Shown here: positions 6,962 to 16,760 of the stretch, piece by piece
Numbering within the stretch: position 1 is the stretch's first letter
Layout: each line of letters starts with the position of its first letter
NCBI GenBank assembly: GCA_003248775.1
Contig: QFQX01000005.1
Coordinates: 97,417-161,416 of the forward strand
Origin: Shinella sp.
GTDB lineage: Bacteria > Pseudomonadota > Alphaproteobacteria > Rhizobiales > Rhizobiaceae
Direction of reading: 5' to 3'
Length of the DNA: 64,000 nucleotides
Notes under the pieces: generated by a model
What the model saw: the letters and a program-made list of their open reading frames with translations, nothing else
What the model was told of the DNA's origin: nothing
Databases searched by the model: none
Position numbers and translations under genes: made by a program

Positions 6962-8650
6962 TCACAGGATCGCGCAGAAGCCGTCGAGCGGAGCAAGGTG
7001 AAGGCTCTTCTTCTCAAGGATACCGCTGTAACCGGGCAGGTCCAGCGCCTGCTTCACGGAGACGCCGGCCGGCAACGCCAGCTTGTGGGCCTTCCGGCCC
7101 ATGTTGAAGGCAAAGAGCAACCGCTCATCTCCCTTGGCCCGGATGAAGGCCAGAACGTCGTCCCCTGTATCGAGGAACTGCATGTCGCCATCGATCAGCG
7201 CCCCATGCGCCTTTCGGAAGGCGAGCATGGCGCGATAATGCTCGAGCACCGATGCCTGCTGTCCGTCCTGCACGTCGACCGCCAGCGCCGCATGCTCGGT
7301 CGGCACGGGCAGCCATGGTCTCGAGGCCGTGGTGAAGCCGCCATTCGCCATATCGCCCTTCCACGGCATCGGCGTGCGGCATCCGTCACGCCCCTTGAAG
7401 GCCGGCCAGAAACGAATGCCATAGGGGTCCCGCAGGTCTTCGAAGGCAAGTTCGGCCTCCGGCAACCCCAGTTCCTCGCCCTGATAGAGGCAGATGGAGC
7501 CGCGCAACGTCGCAAGCACGCTGATCGCCAGCTTGGCCACCTTGGCGCGCTCCGCCTCATTCTGCGCAAACCGGCTCGCATGCCTCGTGACATCGTGGTT
7601 TGAAAAGGCCCAGCAGACCCAGCCATCCGTCACCGAGCGGAAGAAATCCTCGACGCAGCGGCGAATATGGGACGGCGTGAAGTCCGGTCCGAGCAGGTCG
7701 AACGTGTAGCACATGTGCAGCTTGTCGCCGCCGGCCGTGTAGGCCGCAACCGTCCGAAGGGATCGAGCACCGTCGCCCACTTCACCAACGCTGGCGCGGT
7801 CGGGATATTCGTCTAGCAGCGCCCGGAAACTCTTCAGGAATTCAACGTTTTCCGGCTGTGTCTTGTCATAGAGATGGTTTTGCATCCCGTAAGGATTGGC
7901 GTCCGGCGCATCAAGGCCCGCATCATCACTGTCGGGCGCATGCGGCGGGTTGTTCCTGAGTTCCTTGTCATGAAAATAGTAGTTCACCGTATCCAGCCGG
8001 AAACCGTCGACACCCCGTTCCAGCCAGAAGCGTACCGCCTTCAGGAGAGCGTCGCGCACCTCGTCATTGTGGAAGTTCAGATCCGGCTGTGAAGCGAGGA
8101 AATTGTGCATGTAATACTGCTTTCGTACGCCATCCCACTCCCAGGCCGGCCCGCCGAACACCGAGAGCCAGTTGGTCGGCGCCGTGCCATCGGGCTTCGC
8201 ATCCGCCCAGACGAACCAGTCCGCTTTCGGATTGTCGCGGCTCGACCGGCTTTCCTTGAACCATGGATGCTGGTCCGAGGCGTGCGACAACACCTGATCG
8301 ATGATGACCTTCAGTCCCAGCCGATGCGCCTCGGTCATCATCGCGTCGAAATCGGCGAGTGTCCCGAACATCGGGTCGACGTCGCAGTAATCGGAAACGT
8401 CGTACCCCATGTCCGCCATCGGCGAGGTGAAGAAGGGCGACAGCCAGATCGCATCGACACCGAGCGAGGCGATATAGGGCAGCCTCTCCGCCACTCCCTT
8501 GAGGTCGCCGATACCATCGCCATCGGTGTCCTGAAAGGACCGCGGATAAACCTGGTAGATTACAGCCCCGCGCCACCAGTCGGCAGCACCGGCGCCAGAT
8601 TTTGTCTTGTCATGGGCCTTGTTGGAGGCCTTGCTGTAACTCGAGGTCAT
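6962..8650 (-). CDS. Alpha-glucosidase, glycoside hydrolase family 13
   Basis: The 562-residue cytoplasmic GH13 enzyme begins with WWRGAVIYQVYPRSFQDTDG. The nucleophile Asp is in GFRLDTVN, the acid/base Glu in ASVGEVGD and the third Asp in SNHDVTRH. The family cleaves terminal alpha-glucosidic bonds in small sugars, such as those delivered by the rhizobial agl uptake systems, but no sugar transporter lies nearby. The ATG at 8650 with AGGAAC upstream was preferred over an upstream extension with no conserved residues. It is divergent from the Ldh-family gene. Confidence 0.88.
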   Translation of the reverse strand: MTSSYSKASNKAHDKTKSGAGAADWWRGAVIYQVYPRSFQDTDGDGIGDLKGVAERLPYIASLGVDAIWLSPFFTSPMADMGYDVSDYCDVDPMFGTLADFDAMMTEAHRLGLKVIIDQVLSHASDQHPWFKESRSSRDNPKADWFVWADAKPDGTAPTNWLSVFGGPAWEWDGVRKQYYMHNFLASQPDLNFHNDEVRDALLKAVRFWLERGVDGFRLDTVNYYFHDKELRNNPPHAPDSDDAGLDAPDANPYGMQNHLYDKTQPENVEFLKSFRALLDEYPDRASVGEVGDGARSLRTVAAYTAGGDKLHMCYTFDLLGPDFTPSHIRRCVEDFFRSVTDGWVCWAFSNHDVTRHASRFAQNEAERAKVAKLAISVLATLRGSICLYQGEELGLPEAELAFEDLRDPYGIRFWPAFKGRDGCRTPMPWKGDMANGGFTTASRPWLPVPTEHAALAVDVQDGQQASVLEHYRAMLAFRKAHGALIDGDMQFLDTGDDVLAFIRAKGDERLLFAFNMGRKAHKLALPAGVSVKQALDLPGYSGILEKKSLHLAPLDGFCAIL

Positions 8651-8784
8651 GGAGAGTTCCTGAATGGAGTTTCCGGATCGGCGGGAATCGTGATCTGAAT
8701 AGTACCGCCTCGCGAAAAAAGGCCAAGCGGCCGCCAGAACCAATTCCATCGCGAGCACAACCGGGGAACATATCGGGGCAAAGG

Positions 8785-9792
8785 ATGAGCGAAACCGAAA
8801 GCCTGACGCTTGAAGAAGCGGAAGCCCGCGTGACAGCTGCCTGTCGCCACGCCGGCGCAAATCTCCCCACAGCCGCTTCACTTGCCCGCGCCACGCTATC
8901 GGCCGAGGCCAGCGGCAATACCTCGGTTGGCCTCAGCCATCTCATCGATTACCTCACCGCCCTGCGGGAGGGCAGGATCAGCGGCAACGCCGCACCCGTC
9001 ATCACATCGCCTGCCCCCGCCCTCATCCGCTCGGATGCCAATGGCGGCATCGCCCAACTCGGCTTCGACCTCGCATTCGACGATCTGGTCGAGAAGGCGA
9101 AAAGCCTTGGCATTGCCCTCTTTGCCCAGCGCAACAGCTTCACCTCGGGAGAACTCGGCTACTATCCGTTCCGGCTGGCGGAGCGCGGCCTCATGTCCTT
9201 CGCCTTCACCACAGGTCCCGCGCTGCTCACGGTGGAAGGTGCGTCGCGGCCACTTTACTGCACCAACCCGATGGCCTTTGCCGCGCCCGCCGACTCTTAT
9301 GGTCCGCTCCTGATCGATCAGGCGTCGAGCAACACGGCTTACGTCAATATCCGCAGCGCCGCCGAGCGCAGCGAAACCATTCCGCTTGGTTGGGCGGTCG
9401 ATAGCCAGGGACATCCAACCACAAATCCGAATGAGGCAATGCGCGGCGCGCTTCTGGCCTTCGGTGGATCGCGCGGCGCCAATATCGCGCTGATGGTCGA
9501 GATTCTGGCCTCCGGCCTCTCCGCCGCCAACTGGTCGATGGACGCGCCGTCTTTCACCGAAGGCGACCAGAGCCCCGGCTCGGGCCTCACCGTCATCGCC
9601 ATCGCTCCCGCCCTTCTCGACGAGGGTTTCGAAACGCGGCTTGCCGCCCAGTTGAAGCGCCTGGCGGAAGAAGGCGTGCATGTGCCGGGTATTGCCAAGG
9701 CGAAACGGATGAAGACTGCGGCATCCGCAGGCATCATTGTCGGCAAATCCCTCATGGCCCGCATCGACGGTTTTGCTGCCCACCGCGGCTGA
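8785..9792 (+). CDS. Ldh-family (malate/L-lactate-type) dehydrogenase
   Basis: The 335-residue protein belongs to the NAD(P)-dependent Ldh family (malate/lactate/ureidoglycolate dehydrogenase-like, not Rossmann type). Recognisable parts are ASGNTSVGLSHLIDY near the N-terminus, the substrate-binding CTNPMAFAAP segment, and GALLAFGGSRGANIALMVE near the C-terminus. Members reduce 2-oxo acids or delta-1-piperideine/pyrroline-2-carboxylate, and the substrate cannot be told from sequence. Given the purine genes in the window, a ureidoglycolate dehydrogenase role is possible but unsupported by position. The ATG at 8785 has AAGG immediately before it and CGGGG further up. Confidence 0.75.
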   Translation: MSETESLTLEEAEARVTAACRHAGANLPTAASLARATLSAEASGNTSVGLSHLIDYLTALREGRISGNAAPVITSPAPALIRSDANGGIAQLGFDLAFDDLVEKAKSLGIALFAQRNSFTSGELGYYPFRLAERGLMSFAFTTGPALLTVEGASRPLYCTNPMAFAAPADSYGPLLIDQASSNTAYVNIRSAAERSETIPLGWAVDSQGHPTTNPNEAMRGALLAFGGSRGANIALMVEILASGLSAANWSMDAPSFTEGDQSPGSGLTVIAIAPALLDEGFETRLAAQLKRLAEEGVHVPGIAKAKRMKTAASAGIIVGKSLMARIDGFAAHRG

Positions 9793-9940
9793 CATCAACC
9801 TGTAATACTACCATCACATAAAGCCGGAGAGCGAAGAAGGCGGGAGTCGCATGACCGCGCTCCCCTGATGTGCGGGCTGCCGCGCGGCGATCATCCGGGC
9901 GAAACACCGGGGCGCGGCCGATCCCGGAGGTGGCGAGAAC

Positions 9941-11008
9941 ATGCCCAGACTGACCATCGTGACCGATGCCTGGCATCCGCAGGTGAACGGAGTGGTGCGT
10001 TCCATCGAGAACACCAACCGCGAACTGGCGGCAATGGGGGTCGACGTGTCGATGCTCACACCCCAGCCCTTCCCCAGCATTCCGATGCCGACCTATCCGG
10101 AAATCCGCCTTTCGCTGGCACGTTACACCCAGGTCGCGCGCTACATCGAGGATCACAAGCCGGATTACATGCACATCGCGACCGAAGGCCCGCTCGGCCT
10201 CTGGGCACGCCGCTGGTGCCTGAGGCATCACATGCCCTTCTCGACCAGCTATCACACCCGCTTTCCCGAATATGTCGCGGCCCGCGCGCCTATCCCGGTG
10301 TCCTGGCTCTATGCTTATGTCCGCTGGTTCCACAATCGCGGTGGAGCCTGCATGGTCGCCACCGAAAGCCTGCGCCGCGAACTCTCGGAAAAGGGCCTGA
10401 ACAACCTCTGCCTCTGGAGCCGTGGTATCGACACCACGCTTTTCCGCCCGCGTCCCCGGCAGGAAAACCCCATGGGCCTGCCGCGTCCGATCTTCATGAC
10501 GGTCGGCCGCGTGGCGGTGGAAAAGAACCTGCCGGCCTTCCTCGATCTCGATCTGCCGGGTTCAAAGGTGGTGGTCGGGGACGGCCCCGCCCGCGCCGAA
10601 CTGGAGGCCCATTATCCGCGCGTACATTTCACAGGCCTGAAGACCGGCGAGGATCTCGCTGAAACCTATGCGCAGGCTGATGTCTTCGTCTTCCCCTCGA
10701 GAACCGATACATTCGGCAACACCATCCTGGAAGCCATGGCCTCCGGCGTTCCGGTCGCAGCCTTCCCGGTCACGGGTCCGGTCGATATCATTCCGGCGGA
10801 AAGCGGAGCGGGCGCGCTGGACGACAACCTCAAGAATGCCTGCCTGAAAGCGCTCGATTGTTCGCGGGACAAGGCGCGCGCGCTTGCGGAAACCTTCTCG
10901 TGGCAATCCGCCACGACCCAGTTTCTCGACAACGTCATCGAGGCGAAGACGCAGGCGCGGCGCAAGCTGCTGCCGCTGCGCCAACCCGGACGCCAGATCG
11001 GCGCGTAG
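9941..11008 (+). CDS. GT4-family glycosyltransferase
   Basis: The 355-residue enzyme has two GT-B domains. The N-terminal domain starts RLTIVTDAWHPQVNGVVRS, the acceptor-side pattern of GT4 enzymes that act on lipids. The C-terminal domain holds the nucleotide-sugar part with TVGRVAVEKNLPAFL and the E-x7-E motif region RTDTFGNTILEAMASGVP. Relatives include the MgtA/SqdX group and diacylglycerol glycosyl- or glucuronosyltransferases, so a membrane glycolipid product is likely but not shown. It lacks a signal peptide and ends 66 bp from the convergent der gene. Confidence 0.8.
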   Translation: MPRLTIVTDAWHPQVNGVVRSIENTNRELAAMGVDVSMLTPQPFPSIPMPTYPEIRLSLARYTQVARYIEDHKPDYMHIATEGPLGLWARRWCLRHHMPFSTSYHTRFPEYVAARAPIPVSWLYAYVRWFHNRGGACMVATESLRRELSEKGLNNLCLWSRGIDTTLFRPRPRQENPMGLPRPIFMTVGRVAVEKNLPAFLDLDLPGSKVVVGDGPARAELEAHYPRVHFTGLKTGEDLAETYAQADVFVFPSRTDTFGNTILEAMASGVPVAAFPVTGPVDIIPAESGAGALDDNLKNACLKALDCSRDKARALAETFSWQSATTQFLDNVIEAKTQARRKLLPLRQPGRQIGA

Positions 11009-11074
11009 AGTAATTCCAGCAAACGTGTGAAACGGTCTTGCGTCAGGAATTGCGCGAAACGACGAGATGGAGAC

Positions 11075-12499
11075 TCAGCGCTTCTTCTTGCGATTTTCGA
11101 ACGGGTTGTCCGACGCCTTGAAATGGATGCGGATCGGCACGCCGGGCAACTGGAAATCGTTGCGTAGGCCGTTCGTCAGGTAGCGCACATAGGATTCCGG
11201 GAGCGCATCGGCGCGCGTGCAGGAAACCATGAAGGCTGGCGGACGCGCCTTCACCTGCGTCATGTATTTGAGCTTGATGCGCCGGCCGGAAACGGCCGGT
11301 GGCGGATGCTGGATCTGCTGATGCTCCAGCCAGCGATTGAGCTTGGCGGTCGAGATGCGACGGTTCCACACGCGGTCCGTGTCGATGATGTTCTGCATCA
11401 GCTTGTCGAGACCGTAACCGGTCTGGCCGGAAATCGGCACGGCGCGGATGCCGCGGGCCTGCGGCAGCAGGCGCTCCGTCTTCTCGCGAAGGTCGGCAAG
11501 CACAGCCTGCGGATCTTCAACCAGATCCCACTTGTTGAAGGCGAGCACGGCGGCGCGGCCTTCGCGCAGCACCAGATCGGCGATCTGCAGGTCCTGCTTT
11601 TCGAAGGGGATTGTGGCGTCGAACACGATCACCACCGTTTCGGCAAAGCGGATGGCGCGCAGCGCATCGGCAACGGAAAGCTTTTCCAGCTTTTCCTGCA
11701 CCTTCGCCTTGCGCCGCATGCCGGCGGTGTCGAACATCTTGATGGTGCGGCCGCGCCAGTCCCATTCGACGGAAATGCTATCTCGGGTGATGCCCGCCTC
11801 AGGGCCTGTCAGCAGGCGGTCTTCGCCGAGGAACCGGTTGATCAGCGTCGATTTGCCGGCATTCGGGCGACCGACGATCGCCACGCGCAGCGGCTTGGTC
11901 TCGTCATAATCAGGCTCTTCCTCGTCGTCGCCCTCTTCAAGGCTGCCCGGCGCGACGGAAACGTTAGTCACCGCCTCATCGATTTCCTCGGGGAAGGCGC
12001 GCTCTTCGCCGATCGCCGCAACGATGGCGTCTCGCAGGTCGATCATGCCCTGGCCATGCTCGGCCGAAATCGGGCAAGGCTCGCCCAGGCCGAGCGTGAA
12101 GGCGTCATAGAAGCCGCCGTCCGAGCCGCGGGCTTCGGACTTGTTGGCAACCAGCACCACCGGCTTGCCGCTGCGGCGCAGGAGTTCACCGAAAGTCTTG
12201 TCGAGCGGCGTCAGGCCGGACTTGGCATCGACCACGAACAGCGTCAGGTCCGCTTCGTCGATGGCCGCCTCGGTCTGCGCGCGCATGCGGCCTTCGAGCG
12301 TGTCGGGACCGGTCTCTTCGAGACCGGCGGTATCGATGATCGTGAAGCGCAGATCGATGAGCTTGGCATCGCCCGGCCGGCGATCCCGCGTCACGCCGGG
12401 CGTGTCGTCGACAAGCGCCAGCTTCTTTCCGACCAGACGGTTGAAAAGCGTGGACTTGCCGACATTCGGACGGCCGACGATGGCGACGGTGAAGCTCAT
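11075..12499 (-). CDS. der: Ribosome biogenesis GTPase Der
   Basis: The 474-residue protein has two GTPase domains and a C-terminal KH-like domain. Domain 1 shows GRPNVGKSTLFN, DDTPGVTRDR, DTAGLEE and NKSE. Domain 2 shows GRPNAGKSTLIN, DTAGMRRK and NKWD. The linker between them is acidic (EEGDDEEEPDYDE). Der (EngA) is essential for 50S subunit maturation. The C-terminus ends in the basic tail KRR-like ENRKKKR, seen in alphaproteobacterial Der. It lies 38 bp downstream of the YfgM-like gene on the same strand, the usual pairing in this order. Confidence 0.97.
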   Translation of the reverse strand: MSFTVAIVGRPNVGKSTLFNRLVGKKLALVDDTPGVTRDRRPGDAKLIDLRFTIIDTAGLEETGPDTLEGRMRAQTEAAIDEADLTLFVVDAKSGLTPLDKTFGELLRRSGKPVVLVANKSEARGSDGGFYDAFTLGLGEPCPISAEHGQGMIDLRDAIVAAIGEERAFPEEIDEAVTNVSVAPGSLEEGDDEEEPDYDETKPLRVAIVGRPNAGKSTLINRFLGEDRLLTGPEAGITRDSISVEWDWRGRTIKMFDTAGMRRKAKVQEKLEKLSVADALRAIRFAETVVIVFDATIPFEKQDLQIADLVLREGRAAVLAFNKWDLVEDPQAVLADLREKTERLLPQARGIRAVPISGQTGYGLDKLMQNIIDTDRVWNRRISTAKLNRWLEHQQIQHPPPAVSGRRIKLKYMTQVKARPPAFMVSCTRADALPESYVRYLTNGLRNDFQLPGVPIRIHFKASDNPFENRKKKR

Positions 12500-12537
12500 G
12501 CGGTTTTATCCTTCCGGGCGAAAGCGCCCAAAACGGC

Positions 12538-13209
12538 TCAGGGCGCCTTGCCGGAGGCGATGATGTTGTCGAGCAGCATGCGGGCACGGTTCGCCACGTT
12601 GCGCGGGGCTTCTGCATCCTCGGTGATCTGCTCGAACCATTCGCGCGCACGCGCCATGTCGCCGGCCTTATAGGCGGCAAGCCCAAGCGCTTCGCGAGCC
12701 GAATGGCGCATCGCGTCGGTCGGGGTCGCCATGGATTCCACCTCGGCGGAAACCTGCTCATAGGTGCCGCTATCGATCAGCAGCCATGCAGCACGCATGT
12801 GCGCCACATCGCGGATCACCTGCGGCACGGAAGTGTCCTTGCCGATTTCGGTAAAGGCGGCGATTGCGGCGGCGGCATCGCCCTTCTGCGCCTGCACGGT
12901 GGCCGAGCGCATGCGCGCCAGAACCGCATAGGCGCCGAAGCCGTCCTTCTCCAGCGCGGCGAGCGCTGCGGTGGCCTCGTCGTTCTTGCCTTGATTGGCA
13001 AGCGTCAGCGCGGCAAGAAACTGGTCGCCCGCGCCCGACGAGCGGTGCGAATGCCAGTATTCATAGCCGCGATAACCCGCGGTGCCGAGAACGATCAGGA
13101 GAGCGACGCCGATGATGATCGGCGCAAATTTCCGCCAGACCATCTTGACCTGCTCCGAACGGAGCTCGTCGTTGACTTCGCGAATAAAGCTGTCGTTGTT
13201 ATCCACCAT
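12538..13209 (-). CDS. YfgM-like tetratricopeptide membrane protein
   Basis: The 223-residue protein has a short cytoplasmic N-terminus, one membrane segment at about residues 28-45 (KFAPIIIGVALLIVLGTAG), and a periplasmic TPR-like domain with repeated alanine-rich helices (AAIAAFTEIGKD, REALGLAAYKAGDMARAREW). The family (TPR_21) is called the ancillary SecYEG translocon subunit and helps pass exported proteins to chaperones. In proteobacteria it often sits upstream of der, as here, without BamB between them. The start ATG is at 13209. Confidence 0.85.
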   Translation of the reverse strand: MVDNNDSFIREVNDELRSEQVKMVWRKFAPIIIGVALLIVLGTAGYRGYEYWHSHRSSGAGDQFLAALTLANQGKNDEATAALAALEKDGFGAYAVLARMRSATVQAQKGDAAAAIAAFTEIGKDTSVPQVIRDVAHMRAAWLLIDSGTYEQVSAEVESMATPTDAMRHSAREALGLAAYKAGDMARAREWFEQITEDAEAPRNVANRARMLLDNIIASGKAP

Positions 13210-13346
13210 GTCTCGTTCCGGAAGGCCGGCCTTTCAACTGCATTCTGCTGTGTAAGCGGCCTTCCTAGAGCAAAGGATGTCCAAATGGAAGCATCCTTTG
13301 CAGTCACAAGGGCGGCACTGACGGGGAAAACGCCCCGACAGGGCAA

Positions 13347-13925
13347 TTACATTGGAATGGGAGCCACCCCGATCAGCCAGAAGTGGAGCTTCCAGACGAA
13401 CAGCGCCCAGATCAGCGCGCCCACGCCGATGGCGATCAGGTCGTATTTTGCCGAGACGAAGGGGCGCGGCGTGATGAGGCCTGCCCGCTCGCGGCGCTTC
13501 AGCGCGATGCGCAGGATGACGCCCCATGCGAGGAAGGAACCGAACAGCAGCACGGATGCCAGATCGCCATTGGCGAGCAGATGGGAGAAGGCCCAGATCT
13601 TAACGCCGAGAATCATCGGATGCCTGGTCTTCGTCGCGATATGGCCCGCGGGAAGCTCCGCAGCGGCAAGACAGATCATCGCAAACAGCATCAGCGTCAC
13701 GGTGAGATGCGACATGCCCACCGGCGGGAACCAGAGATTGATGGTAGGCGAACTTGCCCAGCCATAGATCAGCACGACGATCGAAACGATGCTGGCGATG
13801 GAGTAGATACCCTTCCAGCCATTTTCGCCGAACTTGTCGACCATTCCCGATCTGAAACCCGGGGCAACGACCCGGACCAGATGCAGGCCAAGAAACAGGA
13901 TGATCCCGAGAATCAGGATTGCCAT
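13347..13925 (-). CDS. NnrU-family integral membrane protein
   Basis: The 192-residue protein has about six membrane segments and the NnrU pattern: FLGLHLVRVVAPGFR near the start, TKTRHPMILGVKIWAFSHLL in the middle and a hydrophobic C-terminus. NnrU was named from nitric-oxide/denitrification clusters and is related to isoprenylcysteine methyltransferase-like folds. No denitrification genes are present here, so its role is open. I chose the ATG at 13925, preceded by GAGG; a longer reading to 14072 adds an unconserved basic stretch. Confidence 0.83.
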   Translation of the reverse strand: MAILILGIILFLGLHLVRVVAPGFRSGMVDKFGENGWKGIYSIASIVSIVVLIYGWASSPTINLWFPPVGMSHLTVTLMLFAMICLAAAELPAGHIATKTRHPMILGVKIWAFSHLLANGDLASVLLFGSFLAWGVILRIALKRRERAGLITPRPFVSAKYDLIAIGVGALIWALFVWKLHFWLIGVAPIPM

Positions 13926-14052
13926 CGATAAGACCTCGTCTTGATAATGTTGATAATGGAATAGTGATCTCTGTCGCCAATTTCCAGTGTGTTCAAAGCT
14001 TCGCCGCATTTGGATGACAGGACGCCCGCTTTGTTCGACTACGGGTTCCAGC

Positions 14053-15102
14053 ATGCTTCGTTCGTCCGCCATCCTTTCGCTCGCCTTTTTCCTGCCTCTG
14101 CCGCTGATGGCAGAGCCGCTTCAGGAGGCCGGCCAAATGGCAGACCAGACAGCTCCAGCCGCACAGGAACAGGCGACACCCGCACAGGAAAAGCCGAAGC
14201 AACTGCTGCTGATCTCGTTCGACGGCGCCTATGACAACGCGCTGTGGAGCAAAAGCCGCGACATCGCGCGGCGCGCCAACAACGCCCACTTCACCTACTT
14301 CCTATCCTGCACCACGCTCATTCCGCGCGCTGCCTCCAAGGGCTATCAGGCGCCCGGCAAGAAGGCCGGCCGTTCGAATGTCGGCTTCGCGCCGACCGTG
14401 GAAGACGTGACGACCCGCCTCGACAATCTGTGGAATGCCCACCTTGAAGGCCACGAGATCGGCAGCCATGTCTGCGGCCACTTCGATGGCAAGGATTGGT
14501 CTAAGGCGGATTGGCTTTCCGAATTCTCCACCTTCCGCACAACCCTCGCCAATGCATGGAAGGCGAACGGCGTTGGGGACAAGGAACCGCCGGGCTGGCA
14601 AGAATTCGCCGCCCACGGCATCAAGGGCGTCCGCGCCCCTTACCTCTCGGCCCCGGACAGCCTCGTCGAAGCCGAGAAGGCCTTCGGCTTCACCTTCGAT
14701 GCAAGCCTCGTGACCAAGGGACCTGCCCTGCCGCAGCAGGATGGTTCGGTCACCCGCTTCGGCCTGCCGCTCATTCCCGAAGGACCGCAGAACCGCCGCA
14801 TCATCGGCATGGACTACAATCTCTTCGTTCGCCACTCCGCCGGCATCGACAACCCCTCGCGCTCGCAGGAATTCGAGGAGCGCACCTATACGGCCTTCAA
14901 GTCGACGTTCGAAGACCAGTACAATGGCGCACGCATCCCGGTTCAGTTCGGTTTCCATTTCGTCCAGATGAATGCCGGAGCCTACTGGCGCGCCATGGAA
15001 CGGTTGGTCACCGACGTCTGTCAGCGCACGGACGTCGCCTGCGTCACCTATTCGGAAGCGATGGATATCCTGGCGAAACGTCAGGCGCCTCCCCGGTCCT
15101 GA
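14053..15102 (+). CDS. Exported polysaccharide deacetylase-family protein
   Basis: The 349-residue protein has a clear signal peptide (MLRSSAILSLAFFLPLPLMA), then a low-complexity Gln/Ala/Pro linker, then a NodB-like domain. The first motif is LLISFDGAYDNALW, with an Asp pair position D-G in place of the usual DD. The second is HEIGSHVCGHFDGKDW, holding the zinc-type H-x3-H arrangement. A third part is KGVRAPYLS. It probably removes acetyl groups from an extracellular or wall polysaccharide, although divergence in motif 1 leaves activity uncertain. The ATG at 14053 was chosen for the signal peptide. Confidence 0.78.
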   Translation: MLRSSAILSLAFFLPLPLMAEPLQEAGQMADQTAPAAQEQATPAQEKPKQLLLISFDGAYDNALWSKSRDIARRANNAHFTYFLSCTTLIPRAASKGYQAPGKKAGRSNVGFAPTVEDVTTRLDNLWNAHLEGHEIGSHVCGHFDGKDWSKADWLSEFSTFRTTLANAWKANGVGDKEPPGWQEFAAHGIKGVRAPYLSAPDSLVEAEKAFGFTFDASLVTKGPALPQQDGSVTRFGLPLIPEGPQNRRIIGMDYNLFVRHSAGIDNPSRSQEFEERTYTAFKSTFEDQYNGARIPVQFGFHFVQMNAGAYWRAMERLVTDVCQRTDVACVTYSEAMDILAKRQAPPRS

Positions 15103-15482
15103 CCGCTCCCGACACCGGGCGGGGATGATTCCGGCCCCCTCCTGAAAAATACTCCGGCATCATCAAGGACTTGACGAGAACGCCCCCTCTTTGGCGTCCC
15201 CGTGCGACCGCGATCGCATAATGTGATGAAGCCATCGGATGGGAAACCGGCTTCGCGAACCGGCGCACCAAGGATCATGAACCGGTTACCGATGGCGGCT
15301 GCAATCAAGGTCTTTCGGAACCCTGCGACGATAACCGAAGACCGAGGCGAAGATCACAGCCGGGGCAGGCGGAACGCCTGATACCAATACCCCCAAATTC
15401 AACCCCGCCTGCCCTTCTCCCAAAACAAAACCGCGCCGGAGTGATCCGACGCGGCTGAAGGTGCTGACGAAGCAAGCACGTC
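15103..15482. other. Gene-free stretch between deacetylase and bacA
   Basis: This 380-bp interval between convergent genes has no reading frame with convincing codon use. Apart from the bacA terminator at its right end I see only GC-rich imperfect palindromes around 15220-15290 (for example ACCGGCTTCGCGAACCGG). Confidence 0.6.
15421..15454 (-). terminator. Rho-independent terminator of bacA
   Basis: On the minus strand a CCGCG/CGCGG stem with further CCGGA/TCCGA pairing (15431-15454) is followed by TTTTGTTTTG. This is 29 bases past the bacA stop. Confidence 0.75.
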
Positions 15483-16760
15483 TCAGTGCTTGTTCGCCTC
15501 GATCTCGCCGAACTGCTGTTCGTGCTCGAGATATTTCTGGTCGATTTCCGGCAGCGCCTCATTGTCGATCGCGGCTTCGAACGTGCGCAAACGTTTGTAG
15601 ATCGAGAGCAGTTCGACGATCGTCGGCCACACGTTGACGAGATACTGGAACGAGTTCGACACCTGCCCGAAGGCGGTCGCGATCTGCTGGTAGATACCAT
15701 AGGTGATCTTCACGGCGACGATGGTCGGCACCAGCATGAAGATCAGGAACAGCGCGTCGGCCTGATTGTAGAACGACCGCGCCAGGTTGAAGTAGGTGTA
15801 GTGGAAATAGAGGCGGAAATAGTTTTTCCGCACATTGGAGAAGAGCTCGGCAACGGTCAGCGGCTGGGCCCTGTCCGCATGGTCCTCGCCATAGACGAGT
15901 TCCTTACGGTAGGCCGCTTCGACACGCTGGTTGCGGAATTCGAGACCCGGCAGCTTGATGCCGACAAGCGCCAGCAGGCCGGTACCGAAGACGGACCAGA
16001 CCAGCGCCAGCCAGAACAGGCTGTGAGGAATCTGGCCGATGATCGGCAGATCGGTCACGTATTTCGACAGCACGAACAGGATCGGCAGGAAGGCGACGAG
16101 GTTCATCACCGCATCGATCAGGCTCACGCCCAGCCCCTCGAATGTGGTGGCGAAGCGCATGGTGTCTTCCTGCACGCGCTGGGAGGCACCTTCGATATGG
16201 CGCACTTTCTGCCACTTCGACATGTAGTAGTTGTTCATCGCCGAGCGCCAGCGGAACACATAGTGGCTGACGAAGAAGCGTACCACGACGAAGACAGCCA
16301 CGTTCAGGAAGGCGATGCTCCAGAACGTGATCATCAGGCTGTAGAAATCCCATTCCGAGATGCCGGGCTTGCCGGTCAGTGCGTTCTGCAAGAGGTCGCC
16401 GAAGGGACGGCGCCAGTTGTTGAGCAGCACCGATACCTGAACGTCGAAATAGGTGGTGAAGATGATGAAATAGGAACCCCAGATCGCCCAGTGCCGCCAG
16501 GGATGATCCTTGGCGTAGAACTCCCAGAAAAGACCGAAGACCGCCGCCCACACTGCCGCGTAGAGGTAGAACCACAGGTAGTCGGTGGTGATGAAGAAGC
16601 TCAGGTTGATGATCGGTTCGGCATCTTCCGGCATCGGCTGGAAGCCGAGTGCCGCACCCATCTGCGCTCCCGCCAGATACCAGACGAGGATGGCAAGAAG
16701 GGTCCAGATAGCGAAGGATGAGAAGAACAGTTTCGGTTTGGGAAAGAAGGATTGAAACAC
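15483..16760 (-). CDS. bacA: Peptide transporter BacA/SbmA
   Basis: The 425-residue inner-membrane protein has about seven to eight membrane segments and no ATP-binding domain, as expected of the SbmA/BacA family. Typical stretches are YLWFYLYAAVWAAVFGLFW, FTTYFDVQVSVLLNNWRRPF, RIQE-like HIEGASQRVQEDTMRFA and YNQADALFLIFMLVPT. SbmA imports proline-rich and other antimicrobial peptides using the proton gradient. In rhizobia BacA is needed to survive plant NCR peptides in nodules and affects very-long-chain fatty acids of lipid A. The start is GTG at 16760 with a weak ribosome site. Confidence 0.92.
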   Translation of the reverse strand: MFQSFFPKPKLFFSSFAIWTLLAILVWYLAGAQMGAALGFQPMPEDAEPIINLSFFITTDYLWFYLYAAVWAAVFGLFWEFYAKDHPWRHWAIWGSYFIIFTTYFDVQVSVLLNNWRRPFGDLLQNALTGKPGISEWDFYSLMITFWSIAFLNVAVFVVVRFFVSHYVFRWRSAMNNYYMSKWQKVRHIEGASQRVQEDTMRFATTFEGLGVSLIDAVMNLVAFLPILFVLSKYVTDLPIIGQIPHSLFWLALVWSVFGTGLLALVGIKLPGLEFRNQRVEAAYRKELVYGEDHADRAQPLTVAELFSNVRKNYFRLYFHYTYFNLARSFYNQADALFLIFMLVPTIVAVKITYGIYQQIATAFGQVSNSFQYLVNVWPTIVELLSIYKRLRTFEAAIDNEALPEIDQKYLEHEQQFGEIEANKH

